Source of the DNA: Paroedura picta | Lineage: Eukaryota; Chordata; Lepidosauria; Squamata; Gekkonidae | Reading direction: 5' to 3' | DNA: 64,000 nucleotides | Assembly (NCBI RefSeq): GCF_049243985.1 | Contig: NC_135386.1 | Location: 11,927,328-11,991,327 of the forward strand | Part shown: piece after piece, positions 32,513 through 42,300 of the stretch | How the letters are laid out: each line of letters begins with the position of its first letter | How positions within the stretch are numbered: the first letter of the stretch is position 1 | Notes under the pieces: model-generated | The model's database searches: none | Seen by the model: the letters and a program-made list of their open reading frames with translations, nothing else | Told to the model about the DNA's origin: nothing | Made by a program: the position numbers and the translations under genes

Positions 32513-33690
32513 ATCATAGAATCATAGTTGGAAGGGGCCATACAGGCCATCTAGTCCAACCCCCTGCTCAACGCAGGATCAGCCCTAAGCATCCTAAAGC
32601 ATCCAAGAAAAGTGTGTATCCAACCTTTGCTTGAAGACTGCCAGTGAGGGGGAGCTCACCACCTCCTTAGGCTGCCTATTCCACTGCTGAACTACTCTGA
32701 CTGTGAAAATTTTTTTCCTGATATCTAGCCTATATCGTTGTACTTGTAGTTTAAACCCATTACTGCGCATCCTTTCCTCTGCAGCCAATGGGAACAGCAT
32801 CCTGCCCTCCTCCAAATGACAACCTTTCAAATACTTAAAGAGGGCTTTCATGTCCCCTCTCAACCTCCTTTTCTCCAGGCTGAACATTCCCAAGTGCCTC
32901 AACCTATCTTCATAGGGCTTGGTCCCTTGGCCCCAGATCATCCTCATTGCTCTCCTCTGTATCCTTTCAATTTTATTTACGTCCTTCTTGAAGTGAGGCC
33001 TCCAGAACTGCACACAGTACTCCAGGTGTGGTCTGACCAGTGCCGTATACAATGGGACTATGACATCTTGTGATTTTGATGTGATGCCCCTGTTGATACA
33101 GCCCAAAATGGCATTTGCCTTTTTTACCGCTGCATCACACTGCCTGCTCGTGTTTAGTTTACAATCCACAAGTACCCCAAGGTCTCGTTCACACACAGTG
33201 TTACCTAGAAGCGTATCCCCCATCCAGTAGGCATGCTTTTCATTTTTCTGACCCAGATGCAGAACTTTACATTTATCTTTATTAAATTGCATCTTGTTCT
33301 CATTTGCCCATTTTTCCATTGTGTTCAGATCTCGTTGAACTCTGTCTCTATCTTCCGGAGTATTTGCCAGTCCTCCCAATTTGGTGTCATCTGCAAACTT
33401 GATGAGTAGTCCCTCCACCCCCTCATCTAGATCATTAATAAATATGTTAAAAAGTACCGGGCCGAGCCCCGAGCCCTGAGGTACCCTGCTACTCACCTCT
33501 CTCTGATGAAACACCATTGACAACAACTCTTTGAGTGCGGGTCTCTAACCAATTCCCTATCCACTTAACTATCTGAAAATTCAGATTGCAGGCCTTCAAT
33601 TTATCCATCAGAACATCGTGGGGAACTTTATCAAAAGCTTTACTAAAATCCAAGTAAAGAAAGGTACTAAAAACTGTCCATGGACTAAGC
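32513..33690 (-). mobile_element. CR1 LINE, 5'-truncated, with RT and C-terminal parts
   Basis: The best CR1 copy in the window. On the minus strand, frame 33734-33489 gives FLYLDFSKAFDKVPHDVLMD (RT motif A) and WLETRTQRVVVNGV. The next frame (33526-32594, 310 codons) gives RVPQGSGLGPVLFNIFINDL, the catalytic KFADDTKLGG, then CERDLGVLVD, RPHLEYCVQFWRPHFKKDVN and the C-terminus FKQRLDTHFSWML. The shift between frames near 33500 is one frameshift. The octamer tail is short (32513-32530). The endonuclease is missing, so the copy is inactive. Confidence 0.93.
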
Positions 33691-33793
33691 AGCCAATTGA
33701 CATAGGGAAAGGAAGCAGGAGAATGAGATGGCAAACCCCAAGGTTTGCATCACTGGAGACAGCAGGCGGAAGGTTACAGGAAGTTCCTTAGGA

Positions 33794-34343
33794 CAGTGGT
33801 CCCCAACCTTTTTTAGGCTGGGGACCGGCAGGGCATCGGGCCGCGCCCGCAGGGACCGCGCCCGCGCGGGCCACGCCCACGCTTCGGGCCGCGCCCGCGG
33901 ATCGGGCCGCGCCCGGCCGCGCCCGCCGGCCGCACCCGCGAGCCGCGCCCGGCCGCGCCCGCCGACCGCACCCGCGAGCCGCGCCCGGCCGCGCCCGCAG
34001 ATCGGGCCGCACCCGCGGGCCGCGCCCGGCCGCGCCCGCCGACCGCACCCGCGAGCCGCGCCCGGCCGCGCCCGCCGACCGCACCCGCGAGCCGCGCCCG
34101 GCCGCGCCCGCAGATCGGGCCGCGCCCGCGGATCGGGCCGCGCCGGCGCGGCCTGCACGGGCGCAGCCCGGCCCTCATTCCTTCTCCCCGCCCTCCCGCA
34201 GTAAGTAGCTTCCCGGGCCGCAACCTTGCGGCCGGGGAAGTTTTTTACTGCGGGGGGGGGGGGCGGGGAGAGGGAGCCGCGGCCCGGCGCCATGGCCTTT
34301 GCGGCCCGGCGCCGGGCCGCGGCCCGCAGGTTGGGGACCACTG
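33794..34343. mobile_element. hAT-type element (CAGTGGTCCCCAACC family) with GC-rich tandem array
   Basis: The left end CAGTGGTCCCCAACCTTTTT and right end GCAGGTTGGGGACCACTG are inverted repeats. Identical 8-bp duplications CCTTAGGA lie at 33786-33793 and 34344-34351. The interior (about 33840-34140) is a tandem array of a 36-bp unit starting GCCGCGCCCGGCCGCGCCCG, interspersed with about 41-bp variants containing AGATCGGGCCGC. The long Ala/Arg/Gly/Pro frames on both strands are products of composition and not genes. Confidence 0.9.
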
Positions 34344-34351
34344 CCTTAGGA

Positions 34352-35394
34352 GGGAAAGCGTCCATCCCCCCACGACTCTGTCTTTATTTAAAGACACGGA
34401 TATTTGTAGTATGAAGGGGTGCAGAAACCAATTCAAACGTGGTCTAGATTCATGCAATCCCCAGACGAGAGTGTGGATATGTGAATATTATCACCAGCAT
34501 TTTTTAAATACAGCTGCAACAAGAGTCTCTTCCCTCCCTAACGACCCAATTTGCTTCTGCTCTGGTGTGCGTGGACTTTTGTGTCTCTCAAGGGCAGGGG
34601 CCTTCGGAGGTGAGAGTGACGACAGGGTCCCACTACCACGACACGCCTGAGAGCTGATTAATTGCTGTGACTAGATAAGGAGGAAGCAGCCGTAAAAGTC
34701 ACAGGGCTAAGCTTGGGTCCCAACGCGGGATGGACATCTGGCCAAGCGGATCTTCAAAGGACCTCAGAAGGAAGCCAGCCCAAAGTGGCTCAGCTCTTTT
34801 GCTGTTTCTCCACGCCAGGTACAGAAGCCAAGCGGGGGCGGGAGGAGCGAGGCACTTCAAAGTGTGTTTTAGTAACACCTCCTAGCAAAGGGAACAGAAG
34901 AACCTGTTGGCCCAACACCTGCAGCCCACCTGTTTTGGGCTGGTGGCTCCACAGGCAGCTTGTCTGTCATCCGCCCCACAAAGGAGTCTCGTCTGCCAGG
35001 AAGGGCCCACTCTGCTCCATGCCAGCTGGCGCCGTTATGGTAAGTCAGGTGCGTTTTCTGTTAAGACCAGCCAGTTGGAAACCGCATCAAAAGCAATTCA
35101 CTGTTTGCAGATGGGGGCAGAGCAGCTTTGCCTGGGCAGGATCCTGCTATCTGGATGTCCCTGAGGGATTGTCCAGCCTGTGGTCTTGTACCTGAGCCAG
35201 CTCGGAAGATGCTGAACACAGAGGCCTCAGCCAGCCAAAACCATCCTGAAGAATCTTGGCAAGGAGGCCAAATGTTCCAGCAATCAGCAGCAGCAGGAGT
35301 CTGGACACTGGGCAAAAATACCTACAACCTCTAAAGAAAGAAGTCTCGGGACTCCGTCTCAGGAAAAAAAACAATAGAGACCCTGTTTACATGG
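34352..35394. other. unassigned DNA
   Basis: No family or exon is recognised. A 160-codon plus frame at 34713-35195 is opposed by frames on the other strand and shows no domain. Confidence 0.3.
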
Positions 35395-35695
35395 ATGTAG
35401 TTTCCCTGACACGTTGTGCCACATATTTCTGGCGTGTCCTAAGTTTGAAGTATATCGTCACCCGTTAGCTAATTATCTGAAGAAATTGAAATTTAGCTGT
35501 GTTAATGAGAAACACTGGATTAAAATGATACTAAATGTGAGGGACTCAGCAACTGTTATAAAAGTAGCAAAGTTTTTACTGGCAATTTTAAATGAAAATC
35601 TTTTACGATAGATTTTACATCTGGAACTGTTTGAAATTTTCGTTTTATGCTTTGCAATTTTATGCCAATAAAGGTACTCTGAATCGGAATCACTA
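35395..35695 (+). mobile_element. unclassified LINE-like 3' end
   Basis: A short coding remnant reads TLCHIFLACPKFEVYRHPLA and later VAKFLLAILNENLLR (65-codon frame 35414-35611), resembling the cysteine/histidine-containing C-terminus of non-LTR retrotransposons. It is followed by a trailer ending in ATGCCAATAAAGGTACTCTG. The same trailer end occurs at 43144-43175. The clade is not assigned. Confidence 0.5.
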
Positions 35696-36666
35696 GTGTG
35701 TATGTGTGTGTGTGTGTGTGTGTGGTTTTGGGGGGGAGGGGAAGAACTGATGACAGGTTGCAGGATGCTCTTTGCACAGCCAAGGCCACGCTCAGTGAAA
35801 GTGCAATCTTCGTACTGGTTGCGGCAGGCGGGCAGTGAAACGAGCCCTGGACCACACCAGTTCACATGCTGAATACCCAAGGAAGACTCCCCGCCCCCCC
35901 CCCCCCCATGCATAAGGAAAACAAGCACAGTGGGGAAATTACTAGGCTATATTGCAAGGAAGGATTCTCCCCCCCCCCCCATTCAACTACGTGTAAAAAA
36001 CCCAACTAAACAATTCTCCTAAAACCTAACGTCTAGGCACAGTTGCACATAAGCCTTGCTTCCATATGTATGAACCAACTCATGGCTGGCTGACACAATT
36101 CTGAATGTGAGCATACAATCAGGCGCAAGCCCTCCCTGGTGCTGTGCATGCAAGCAAACTGCTAAGGGGTGAATCAGTCAACCACTGAAGAGGCCAGTGT
36201 AACCCTCATCCCAACTGCTCATCACAAGAACCTCTGCTAGGCATACCTCTCATCTACCAGCATTGCATTTCTTCCTTGGGGAGGGTTAGGGCTTACTTTG
36301 CATCAAATAAACTATGTGAACTAACCAGACTGTCAGTGACTCACTTGCTCACTACTTGAGCCTTTGTGCAGTTCTGCAGCAATACATTAAGGTGCACTGG
36401 GGCTCATTCCATGCACACAATCGTAATTAAATTAAATGAATTAAGTGGCCTCCAAAATAGAAAAGCAGAAGTCTCCAACCCAAGAGCTGCTCCCAGCCCA
36501 CCAAGGCACTTCTGCCAGTCTCTGCAACCCTTTGCTGCCCTCTGTGTGGCATCTCACCACTGGACCACTCCTTCTGGGAGGAAAAAGCAGGGGGAGGGGG
36601 ATTTTGTTTCAGAAGGAAAAGGTCCTTTGCAGGCAGGTCACATGCCCCCCTGGGTGCCTCCCTCTG
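35696..36666. other. unassigned DNA with simple repeats
   Basis: A GT run lies at about 35698-35724, and C homopolymers lie near 35894 and 35971. The rest is not recognised. Confidence 0.4.
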
Positions 36667-36674
36667 CTCTAGAG

Positions 36675-36781
36675 CAGGGGTAGTCAACCTGTGGTCCTCC
36701 AGATGTTCAGGGACTGCTGCCAGGGACTCATGGGAATTGTAGTCCTTGAACATCTGGAGGACCACGGGTTGACTACCCCTG
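36675..36781. mobile_element. palindromic hAT MITE
   Basis: CAGGGGTAGTCAACCTGTGG to CCACGGGTTGACTACCCCTG, 107 bp with a shortened centre. The flanks CTCTAGAG (36667-36674) and CTCTGGAG (36782-36789) are an 8-bp duplication with one change. Confidence 0.88.
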
Positions 36782-36846
36782 CTCTGGAGCATCAACAGTA
36801 AAAGGGTCCAATGTGAGACGCTGACACCAGCTCCTCCTTAAAAGTA

Positions 36847-36919
36847 CAAGGCCCTCTAGGCTCTAACTGTAGGTCTTCAGCTGTCCATGGACTACAATTA
36901 CCAGAAGTCCCTGCAGGCC
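36847..36919. mobile_element. degraded hAT MITE arm
   Basis: GTCTTCAGCTGTCCATGGAC then TACAATTACCAGAAGTCCCT is one decayed arm of the palindromic family, without clear ends. Confidence 0.45.
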
Positions 36920-37553
36920 AGAATGCTATGGACCAAGTTTACCTTGATTTCATTAAAGCTTTTGATAAGGTACCACATTAAATTCTAGAACAATTAACAC
37001 AGTTGGTCCTTGAGCAGCTAGAGCAGGTGGCTGTAATTACTAAGAGTCAGCATGGCTTTCCCAAGAACAGGTCATGTCAGACTAACTGTGCCTCTTTTTG
37101 AGAAAGTTACTACCTTGCTAGATCAGGGGAATGCTGTGGACATAGTTTACTTTGATTTCAGTAAGGCTTTCAATAAGGTTAACCATGATATTCTTATTGA
37201 CAAGTTGGCAAAATGTGGTACGAATCCTATTAGGTGGATTGAAAACTGGTTGACAGAGCGGGCTCAAATGCTGCTTTGTAGTTGGTTCATCATCTTGGAG
37301 AGGAGCAATGAGTGGAGTGCCTCAGGGGTCTGTCCTGGGCCCTGTGTTGTGCAACATATTTATAAATGATTTAATTCTGCACTTAGGTAGGAAAAATCAT
37401 TTGCATCACTATAGGTGAGACTTGTCTTGGGGGATCACTTGGGCATGAAATTGGGGTCACTATAGGTGGTTAGGTAGTTGTGAGTTCCTACATTGTGCAG
37501 GGGGTTGGACTAGATGACCCTGGAGGTACCTTCGAACTCTGTGATTCTATGAA
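36920..37553 (+). mobile_element. CR1-like LINE, internally deleted
   Basis: A first RT piece (36935-36980) reads YLDFIKAFDKVPH. The main frame (37052-37369) gives SKAFNKVNHDILIDKLAKCG and [12 protein letters not shown]. After about 37375 it jumps to the 3' UTR (GGGCATGAAATTGGGGTCAC) and ends GTTGGACTAGATGACCCTGG and an octamer remnant, so the RT core and C-terminus are deleted. The repeated motif A suggests a duplication or two copies. Confidence 0.7.
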
Positions 37554-37596
37554 CCATGGATTGCAGAAGCCCTTCTTTAATCATCGCTATCAGAGG

Positions 37597-37730
37597 CTTT
37601 CTTTTAGATTCAAGTGGGCAGCTATGTTGGTCTGCAGAACAAATCTTGACTCCAGGGGCACCTTTAAGACCAACAGAGTTTTATTCACGGTCTGAGCTTT
37701 CGTGGGCTTCCTCAGATACAAGGCCATGGA
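37597..37730. repeat. unclassified interspersed repeat (CCAACACGGCTACCC family)
   Basis: TAGATTCAAGTGGGCAGCTA, GTTGGTCTGCAGAACAAATC, GGGGCACCTTTAAGACCAAC and CTGAGCTTTCGTGGGCTTCC are the family landmarks in order. Confidence 0.55.
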
Positions 37731-37796
37731 ATGGAAGTAATTTGAGGTTGTGTGACTACACATGAAAGCTCTGGTTTTCTTTGAGAAGTTCTAAAT

Positions 37797-38066
37797 TAGT
37801 GGTTCTCAACCTTCCTAATGCCGTGACCCTTTCATATAGTTCCTCATGATGTGGGGACCCCCAACCATGAAATTCTGCAGGTGTCCTTTCACAGAAATTA
37901 AACCAAAACTGACCAATAGTGTGAAGATCCATTGTTCATGATTGTATATAACTTGTGCATAAATTGGCGGGTGCCTTCAGGAAGAGTGGCATCAGTGGCA
38001 GTGTGCCCCCCCCCCAGCCAAGCTGCTTGCCCAAAGAGGTCCCAACCCCCAGGTTTAGAACCACGG
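37797..38066. mobile_element. SPIN-like hAT nonautonomous element
   Basis: It begins TAGTGGTTCTCAACCTTCCT then AATGCCGTGACCC, with TTCCTCATGATGTGGGGACC and CCCCAACCATGAAATT, which is the characteristic 5' end of SPIN/Charlie-type hAT elements. It ends CCCCAGGTTTAGAACCACGG. The flanks TTCTAAAT and CCCTAAAA are a decayed 8-bp duplication that keeps TA at the centre. It lacks transposase. Confidence 0.75.
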
Positions 38067-38117
38067 CCCTAAAAGCTCCCCCACCCATAAAGTTTATACA
38101 CTCCAAATAAGATGGTC

Positions 38118-38127
38118 TTTATTTATT
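38118..38127 (-). terminator. candidate poly(A) signal for AEN
   Basis: The minus strand reads AATAAATAAA about 440 bp beyond the AEN stop. If used, the 3' UTR includes the 5S-derived SINE at 38220-38424. It is the closest clear AATAAA that I see on that strand; usage is inferred. Confidence 0.35.
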
Positions 38128-38219
38128 CGTTGTTATTTATAGTCTTTCTCACTTGGACCGAAAGCAGACTTCACAGAATGAGTCAATGCAGCAGCAGAAG
38201 ACATTCCATGCACAATGTC

Positions 38220-38424
38220 AGGGAGTGGACGGTGCGGTCCAGCTGCAACTGACTGTCAGCAACCCAGCAGGGTTTTCAAGGCAAGGCAAGAGACTTAGAG
38301 GTGGCCTGTTGCTGCGTCACAACCTTGGGCTTCCTTGGATGTCTCCCATCCAAATATGAACCAGGGACAACCCTGCTTAGCCTTCAGGATCTGGCTAGCC
38401 TGGGCTAACCAGGTCAGGGGGCGG
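38220..38424 (-). mobile_element. 5S-rRNA-derived SINE
   Basis: On the minus strand the head reads GCCAGATCCTGAAGGCTAAG then CAGGGTTGTCCCTGG and ATTTGGATGGGAGACATCC, close to the 5S rRNA internal promoter (A box, intermediate element, C box). The body ends near GACCGCAC at 38224. It is the best-preserved member of the family here and lies in the probable AEN 3' UTR. Confidence 0.72.
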
Positions 38425-38564
38425 AGTATTGTTAAATAAAGGATCAACTCTATCCCCCCCCCCCAGTTCCTACAGTGGCGCCAAACCTAAAGCAACTGTC
38501 CAGAGCGTTTTTAACAGGTCTCTCTTCAACGCCCGAAGCAAGCTCATCCCTCAAGAGGGAGCCT

Positions 38565-38768
38565 TCATTTGCAGTCCAGGTTCAGATCCTCAGGCCAGTA
38601 CTGATCGTCCATATAGTGGTCATTGTCGGTGCAGTGCCCTGGAGGGCTGGAGGGAAGACTCGGGGGCAGCTGGCCACTCATGTCCTCCTCCCACTGTCTC
38701 TCCACCAATCTGTACAGTTCCATAGAGGCCTGAGCATCTTCTACTGACGAGTGCCCCTTTGGGCTCAC
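38565..38768 (-). CDS. AEN: AEN coding exon 3 (last), DEDDh motif III
   Basis: This encodes residues 294-360 and the stop (TGA at 38567-38565). The acceptor CCTGCTAG lies directly upstream on the minus strand and the exon starts GTGAGCCCAAAGG in phase 0. It carries the third exonuclease motif, GHSSVEDA (H299, D304), which supplies the catalytic histidine and last aspartate, then MELYRLVERQWEED and the AEN-like C-terminus YMDDQYWPEDL. That tail is characteristic of AEN and not of ISG20 or ISG20L2. Confidence 0.92.
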   Translation of the reverse strand: MSPKGHSSVEDAQASMELYRLVERQWEEDMSGQLPPSLPSSPPGHCTDNDHYMDDQYWPEDLNLDCK

Positions 38769-39039
38769 CTAGCAGGAGGGAGAGGAAAAACAGAAACCTG
38801 CTTTGAACACAAAGTTCCAGGCCTTACGGTCCACGGCCACTCCGCATACCTCAAGCTGACTGTTTCTCATTGTCGTTTATGCCACCCTTTTGCAGCACAA
38901 CCCAAAGAGTTAGCGGTACTTTGTGCTGAGAGGAAGCACCCCCTCTCCGGAAAGGCCCAAGGGGAGTCACGGGGATCAACTCACCTGGCCTGGAAAAATA
39001 AAACCCCTTGCTTTGAATGCTGAGCCATTTGTGGGAACT

Positions 39040-39215
39040 TGGGGGAGAAGCCATGGCAGAGCATCTGCTTGGCTCGCAAAAGATGCCAGGTTAAGTCCCC
39101 GGCATCTCCCCCTAAAAGCATCTGTCAGTTGGTGGACGTGAAAGTCCTCCTCCTGAGACCCAGCCTGAGTAGACCGTTCTAGCTTCAGTGGACCCGATTC
39201 TTGACTGACCATGGA
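39040..39215 (+). mobile_element. tRNA-derived SINE (type B) in an AEN intron
   Basis: GCCATGGCAGAGCATCTGCT and GCCAGGTTAAGTCCCCGGCA are the A-box and B-box regions. The body GAGACCCAGCCTGAGTAGAC follows. It is antisense to AEN. Confidence 0.55.
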
Positions 39216-39661
39216 CAGCCTTACGAGTCCTGACTGTATTCAGTGATCTCATCTGCCTACTTCAGACCTATCTGCCACTTGGCTGAACTAGACTTTTTAA
39301 CCTCTGACTAGCCACATACCTCACTGTCCAACATGAGAACATTTGCTGGAGGGGTGGGGTGTCCTCAATAGGAACATGCTGAGAAGCAAGAGTTGGAGAG
39401 GCAGGATGGGGCCCGACTGCAGAGAGCTCCAAGGGAGTTTTGGCTGGGCATTGAACAGGATGATGTCACAAAAGCTGTAATGTTCATACACGCAAGCCTA
39501 CCCTGGACCCCAGATGATGGGTGTGTGGGTGTGAAGCAGTCCACAAGTTCAGTTTTAGGCACCACAACTGAAGAAAGATGTAGAGAAACTGGAGTGCGTC
39601 CATGGGGAAGGCTATGAAGAAGGTGAGGGGTTTGGAGACCAAGAAGCGCCCAACCCTAATT

Positions 39662-39928
39662 ATGAGTGGGTGGGCAGGAAGGGATATGTCACTGTTTGCC
39701 TCTTGTGGCCCTTCCTTGCATACCTAGGGAACTGCTGGTTGCCACTGTGGGATGGTAGAAGAATTTCCCCCAGGCCAAGCTGGATTCTGGAGACTTTGTG
39801 TGTGGGTTAGGGTTAGGGCATCACTTGGGCATGAAATTGGGACCACCATGGGTGGGCAGGTAGTTGTGAGTTCCTGCATTGTGCAGGGGTTGGACTGGAG
39901 GTCCCTTCCAACTCTGATTGTGAGATTC
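39662..39928 (+). mobile_element. CR1 3' UTR fragment (second subfamily)
   Basis: GAGTGGGTGGGCAGGAAGGG, CCCCAGGCCAAGCTGGATTC, GGGCATGAAATTGGGACCAC and CCCTTCCAACTCTGATTGTG parallel 6744-7013. It ends about 10 bp from the AEN exon 2 donor, so it forms the very edge of the intron. It contains GGGTTAGGGTTAGGG where sister copies have a single TAGGGG. Confidence 0.75.
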
Positions 39929-39938
39929 ACACGATTAC

Positions 39939-40139
39939 CTGGATGTGTTTGTGCAGCAGTGTCTTTGCTAAAGTCTTGAGAGAGACATTGGCTTTCAGAG
40001 GCAGCCCCCCGTTCCCTCTCAGGAGGGGGCACTGGCTAGTGTCCCGCGTCCATTCTTGGGGATGGAAATATTTCAGGGCTCGGAAGTCATTGTGAACGGC
40101 ATGTCCCACCACTATTTTGCCTTTTAAAATCTGCAGGAC
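39939..40139 (-). CDS. AEN: AEN coding exon 2, DEDDh motif II
   Basis: 67 codons, residues 227-293, phase 0 at both ends. The acceptor on the minus strand is TTTTCTCCCTTGCAG ending at 40140, and the donor is GTAATCGT starting at 39938. It encodes VLQILKGKIVVGHAVHNDFR, with the second catalytic aspartate D244 in HNDF, then ALKYFHP and VSLKTLAKTLLHKHIQ. The residues line up with the vertebrate AEN/ISG20 exonuclease fold without gaps at the splice joins. Confidence 0.93.
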
Positions 40140-40514
40140 CTGCAAGGGAGAAAAGACTGTCAGTCCACTCTAGGCCAAGTAGTCAGGAGTGATGAAAATA
40201 CGCTCCTTACACTTAAAGATTATGCGAAAGCCAGCGTGGTGGAGTGGCCACAGTGTCCCAACTGGACCCATTTCTCAACTGCATGCCTCTCTCAAATGGC
40301 AGCACTTAATAGATTATTTTTAAAAGGACACAGATGCTAGCCAATATGACCCAGGAGAAACTCCAAAAAGACAGAAACCAAGAAGCAGATGCCCTGAACC
40401 AAGGTTATCTCCTCATTCAAGTCAACAGAGGACAGTAAACCTCCAGCCATGGTTTCGTTTCTTTGATAGACTGTCATCTTGCAGCAGTTAGCAGGCCTTG
40501 GTGGTGGAGGAAAG

Positions 40515-40700
40515 TGCGATCAAGGCACAGCTGACTTATGGTGACCTAAGAGACAATTAGAGTTGTTTTGCCACTGCCCCCCCCCACTGCCCCCCAACCC
40601 TGAGATTCCATGAAGGTCCTATCCAGGGTTGCTGATGCTTAATTTCCGAGTCCTGATGAGCTCTGACTATCCTGGGCTCTCCAGGTCATGGCGGCAAGCC
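40515..40700 (-). mobile_element. 5S-rRNA-derived SINE, degraded, in an AEN intron
   Basis: The minus strand reads CAGAGCTCATCAGGACTCGG then AAATTAAGCATCAGCAACCC, a diverged 5S internal control region. The tail side has CAGCTGACTTATGGTGACC. Confidence 0.5.
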
Positions 40701-40742
40701 TTGGTTACCTCAGCCCTAGCTCTGGGAGGACCTCGCTCTCAC

Positions 40743-41420
40743 CTCTGCCCGTGCCGTCATGAAGGGAATTGCCTTCTGCAAGTGGCGCCAGGTGATGCCA
40801 CTCCACCGAGTCCTATAATCCACCACGGGGAGCTGTGGCCGAATGTACTTGTCATAGATCACGTCGCCGTCGTAGCTCACCACTGAGCACCGAGCCAGCT
40901 CACTCACTTTCCCGGCAGGGCCCGTGCCCACCATTTCACAGTCTATTGCCACCGGCTTGTTAGACCTGGGTTTCACCAAAGAGGATGAATCTGCGTCTGC
41001 AGCAAAGCTAGAAGGAAAGGGGACCGCATCCGTAAGGCCTTGGGAAGACGAACATTGCCTGGCTGTTCTTGCTGGCAGGACTGATGCTGCTGCACAGAGC
41101 GTGCTCCGGTCCTTCTCCGCCTCATCCTTGGTCCGCTGGCTGACTTCCCCACCCGGCGTTTTGCAGGTCTTGGAGGGGCCTGGTGCCCTGCACAGGGCCT
41201 CTTCCTGCAATGTGTGTCTCAACAGCTCCTTCCATTCCAGCAATCTACGCGTCATGCAACGTTGATGTTTTCTGGACTTCTTTTTGTTTTGTCGACCAGC
41301 TTCAGCACCTGGAGGAGCTTTATGGGGAGTCTGGCCTGGATCCCATTGACGGCAGGGGCATTTGAGAAGCCGGCCACCCACCCCCAAACCACCCGCCTGC
41401 TCCCCTTTTTCTGGATCCAT
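40743..41420 (-). CDS. AEN: AEN, apoptosis-enhancing nuclease (coding exon 1)
   Basis: With exons 40139-39939 and 38768-38565 this gives a 360-residue DEDDh 3'-5' exonuclease (human AEN is about 325). This exon encodes residues 1-226. Residues 43-54 ([12 protein letters not shown]) form a basic nuclear/nucleolar-type signal in the variable N-terminal region, and the exonuclease domain starts near 155. Motif I is [11 protein letters not shown] (D160, E162). [20 protein letters not shown] and [10 protein letters not shown] are typical of AEN. The start is ATG at 41420-41418; an acceptor (TTTCTTTTTTTGTCAG) ends at 41455, leaving 34 nt of 5' UTR. The frame stays open upstream through the acceptor, but that part is intron and SINE. 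The donor is GTGAGAGC. AEN is known as a p53-induced nuclease that acts in apoptosis. Paralogues ISG20 and ISG20L2 fit less well at the C-terminus. Confidence 0.94.
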
Positions 41421-41527
41421 CCCTCCTAATGGATGTTTGCTGCTAGAATGCTTCCTGACAAAAAAAGAAAGAAAGAGCAACACAGTTAACCATGCCAGTG
41501 CAGAAAAGCTATGGACCCACATAGGGA

Positions 41528-41820
41528 AGGAGCGTGGTTCAGTGGTAGGACATCTGCCAGGCACACAGAGGGTCCCAAGTTCAATCCCCGGCATCTCCAG
41601 TTCAAAAGAGTTAGTGATGTGAAAGACTCTGGTTAGCTACTCCCAGTCAGAATGGGCAATGCTGACCGTGAGGGACTAATGCAGGGGGGGGGGCAACTGT
41701 GGCCCTCCAGATGTCCATGGACTACAATTCCCATGAGCCCCTGCTAGCATTCATGGGAATTGTAGTCCATGGGCATCTGGAGGCCATAGGTTGCCCACCC
41801 CTGGACTAATGTAGTTAACG
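41528..41820 (+). mobile_element. tRNA-derived SINE (type B) with an inserted hAT MITE, in AEN intron 1
   Basis: GTGGTTCAGTGGTAGGACAT (A box) and CCAAGTTCAATCCCCGGCAT (B box) are well preserved. The tail continues to 41673-41681, where a hAT MITE is inserted. Confidence 0.7.
41682..41803. mobile_element. palindromic hAT MITE
   Basis: CAGGGGGGGGGGCAACTGTG to TAGGTTGCCCACCCCTG, flanked by perfect GACTAATG duplications (41674-41681, 41804-41811) with TA at the centre. Confidence 0.9.
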
Positions 41821-41839
41821 TAATTAGGGAGGGAAATAT

Positions 41840-42300
41840 TTACCACAAACTCATTTTGTTTGGATATCATGAGATTCCTTATCAAACAGCTGAAAAGGGA
41901 TTGTTCAGAAGGAATGCTTTCAGCCCCCGCTTTTAAGACACTCCCCCTTCAGAGATAGAGGTACCCAGTAAGAAGGAATAGGGCCTTTTCTGCAGAGGCA
42001 TCCTATTTATGCAAGACTCTTTCCACAAAGACTTCCAGGGCACATCCCTTGTCTGCATTCAGTAGTCAGGAAGAGACCTGTTCTTCCTCACGCCTTCAGG
42101 GAATTAGTGGCTGCCCCAATAATTTTCCCCCCAATGGTTATTATTTATTTGACTTTTTATTATTTATTATATTTTAAAGTTATTATAATAAGGTTATCAT
42201 TTTTATTATTATCCAGTTATTTTTAAACAACTGTAAGCCTCCTGAGAGTTGGTTTTTATTAAGCAGAAAAGCAAAATATAAACATTTTAAATAAACAGAT
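41840..42300 (+). mobile_element. probable L2-like LINE tail, degraded
   Basis: A frame-broken remnant (CAGGGCACATCCCTTGTCTG) is followed by an AT-rich trailer and CTGTAAGCCTCCTGAGAGTT then AAATATAAACATTTTAAATA, which resembles the end of L2-like LINEs. Confidence 0.4.

Noticed and set aside
33685-34365. Arg/Ala/Gly/Pro-rich frames of up to 226 codons on both strands
   Set aside because: They arise from the GC-rich tandem array inside a hAT element; codon periodicity follows the 36-bp repeat.
34713-35195. 160-codon plus-strand frame
   Set aside because: Opposed by frames on the other strand, with no domain, no splice context and ordinary chance length for this GC content.
38350-38424. Possible 5S rRNA gene
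   Set aside because: Only the internal-promoter region is 5S-like; the 3' third is replaced by a SINE tail.
39802-39817. GGGTTAGGGTTAGGG resembling telomeric repeat
   Set aside because: Only about two units inside a CR1 3' UTR whose sister copies have TAGGGG at the same place; a local slip is enough to explain it.
41421-41594. In-frame upstream extension of AEN exon 1 (start at 41594)
   Set aside because: It crosses a strong splice acceptor at 41455 and runs into an intronic SINE, so the start at 41420 is preferred.
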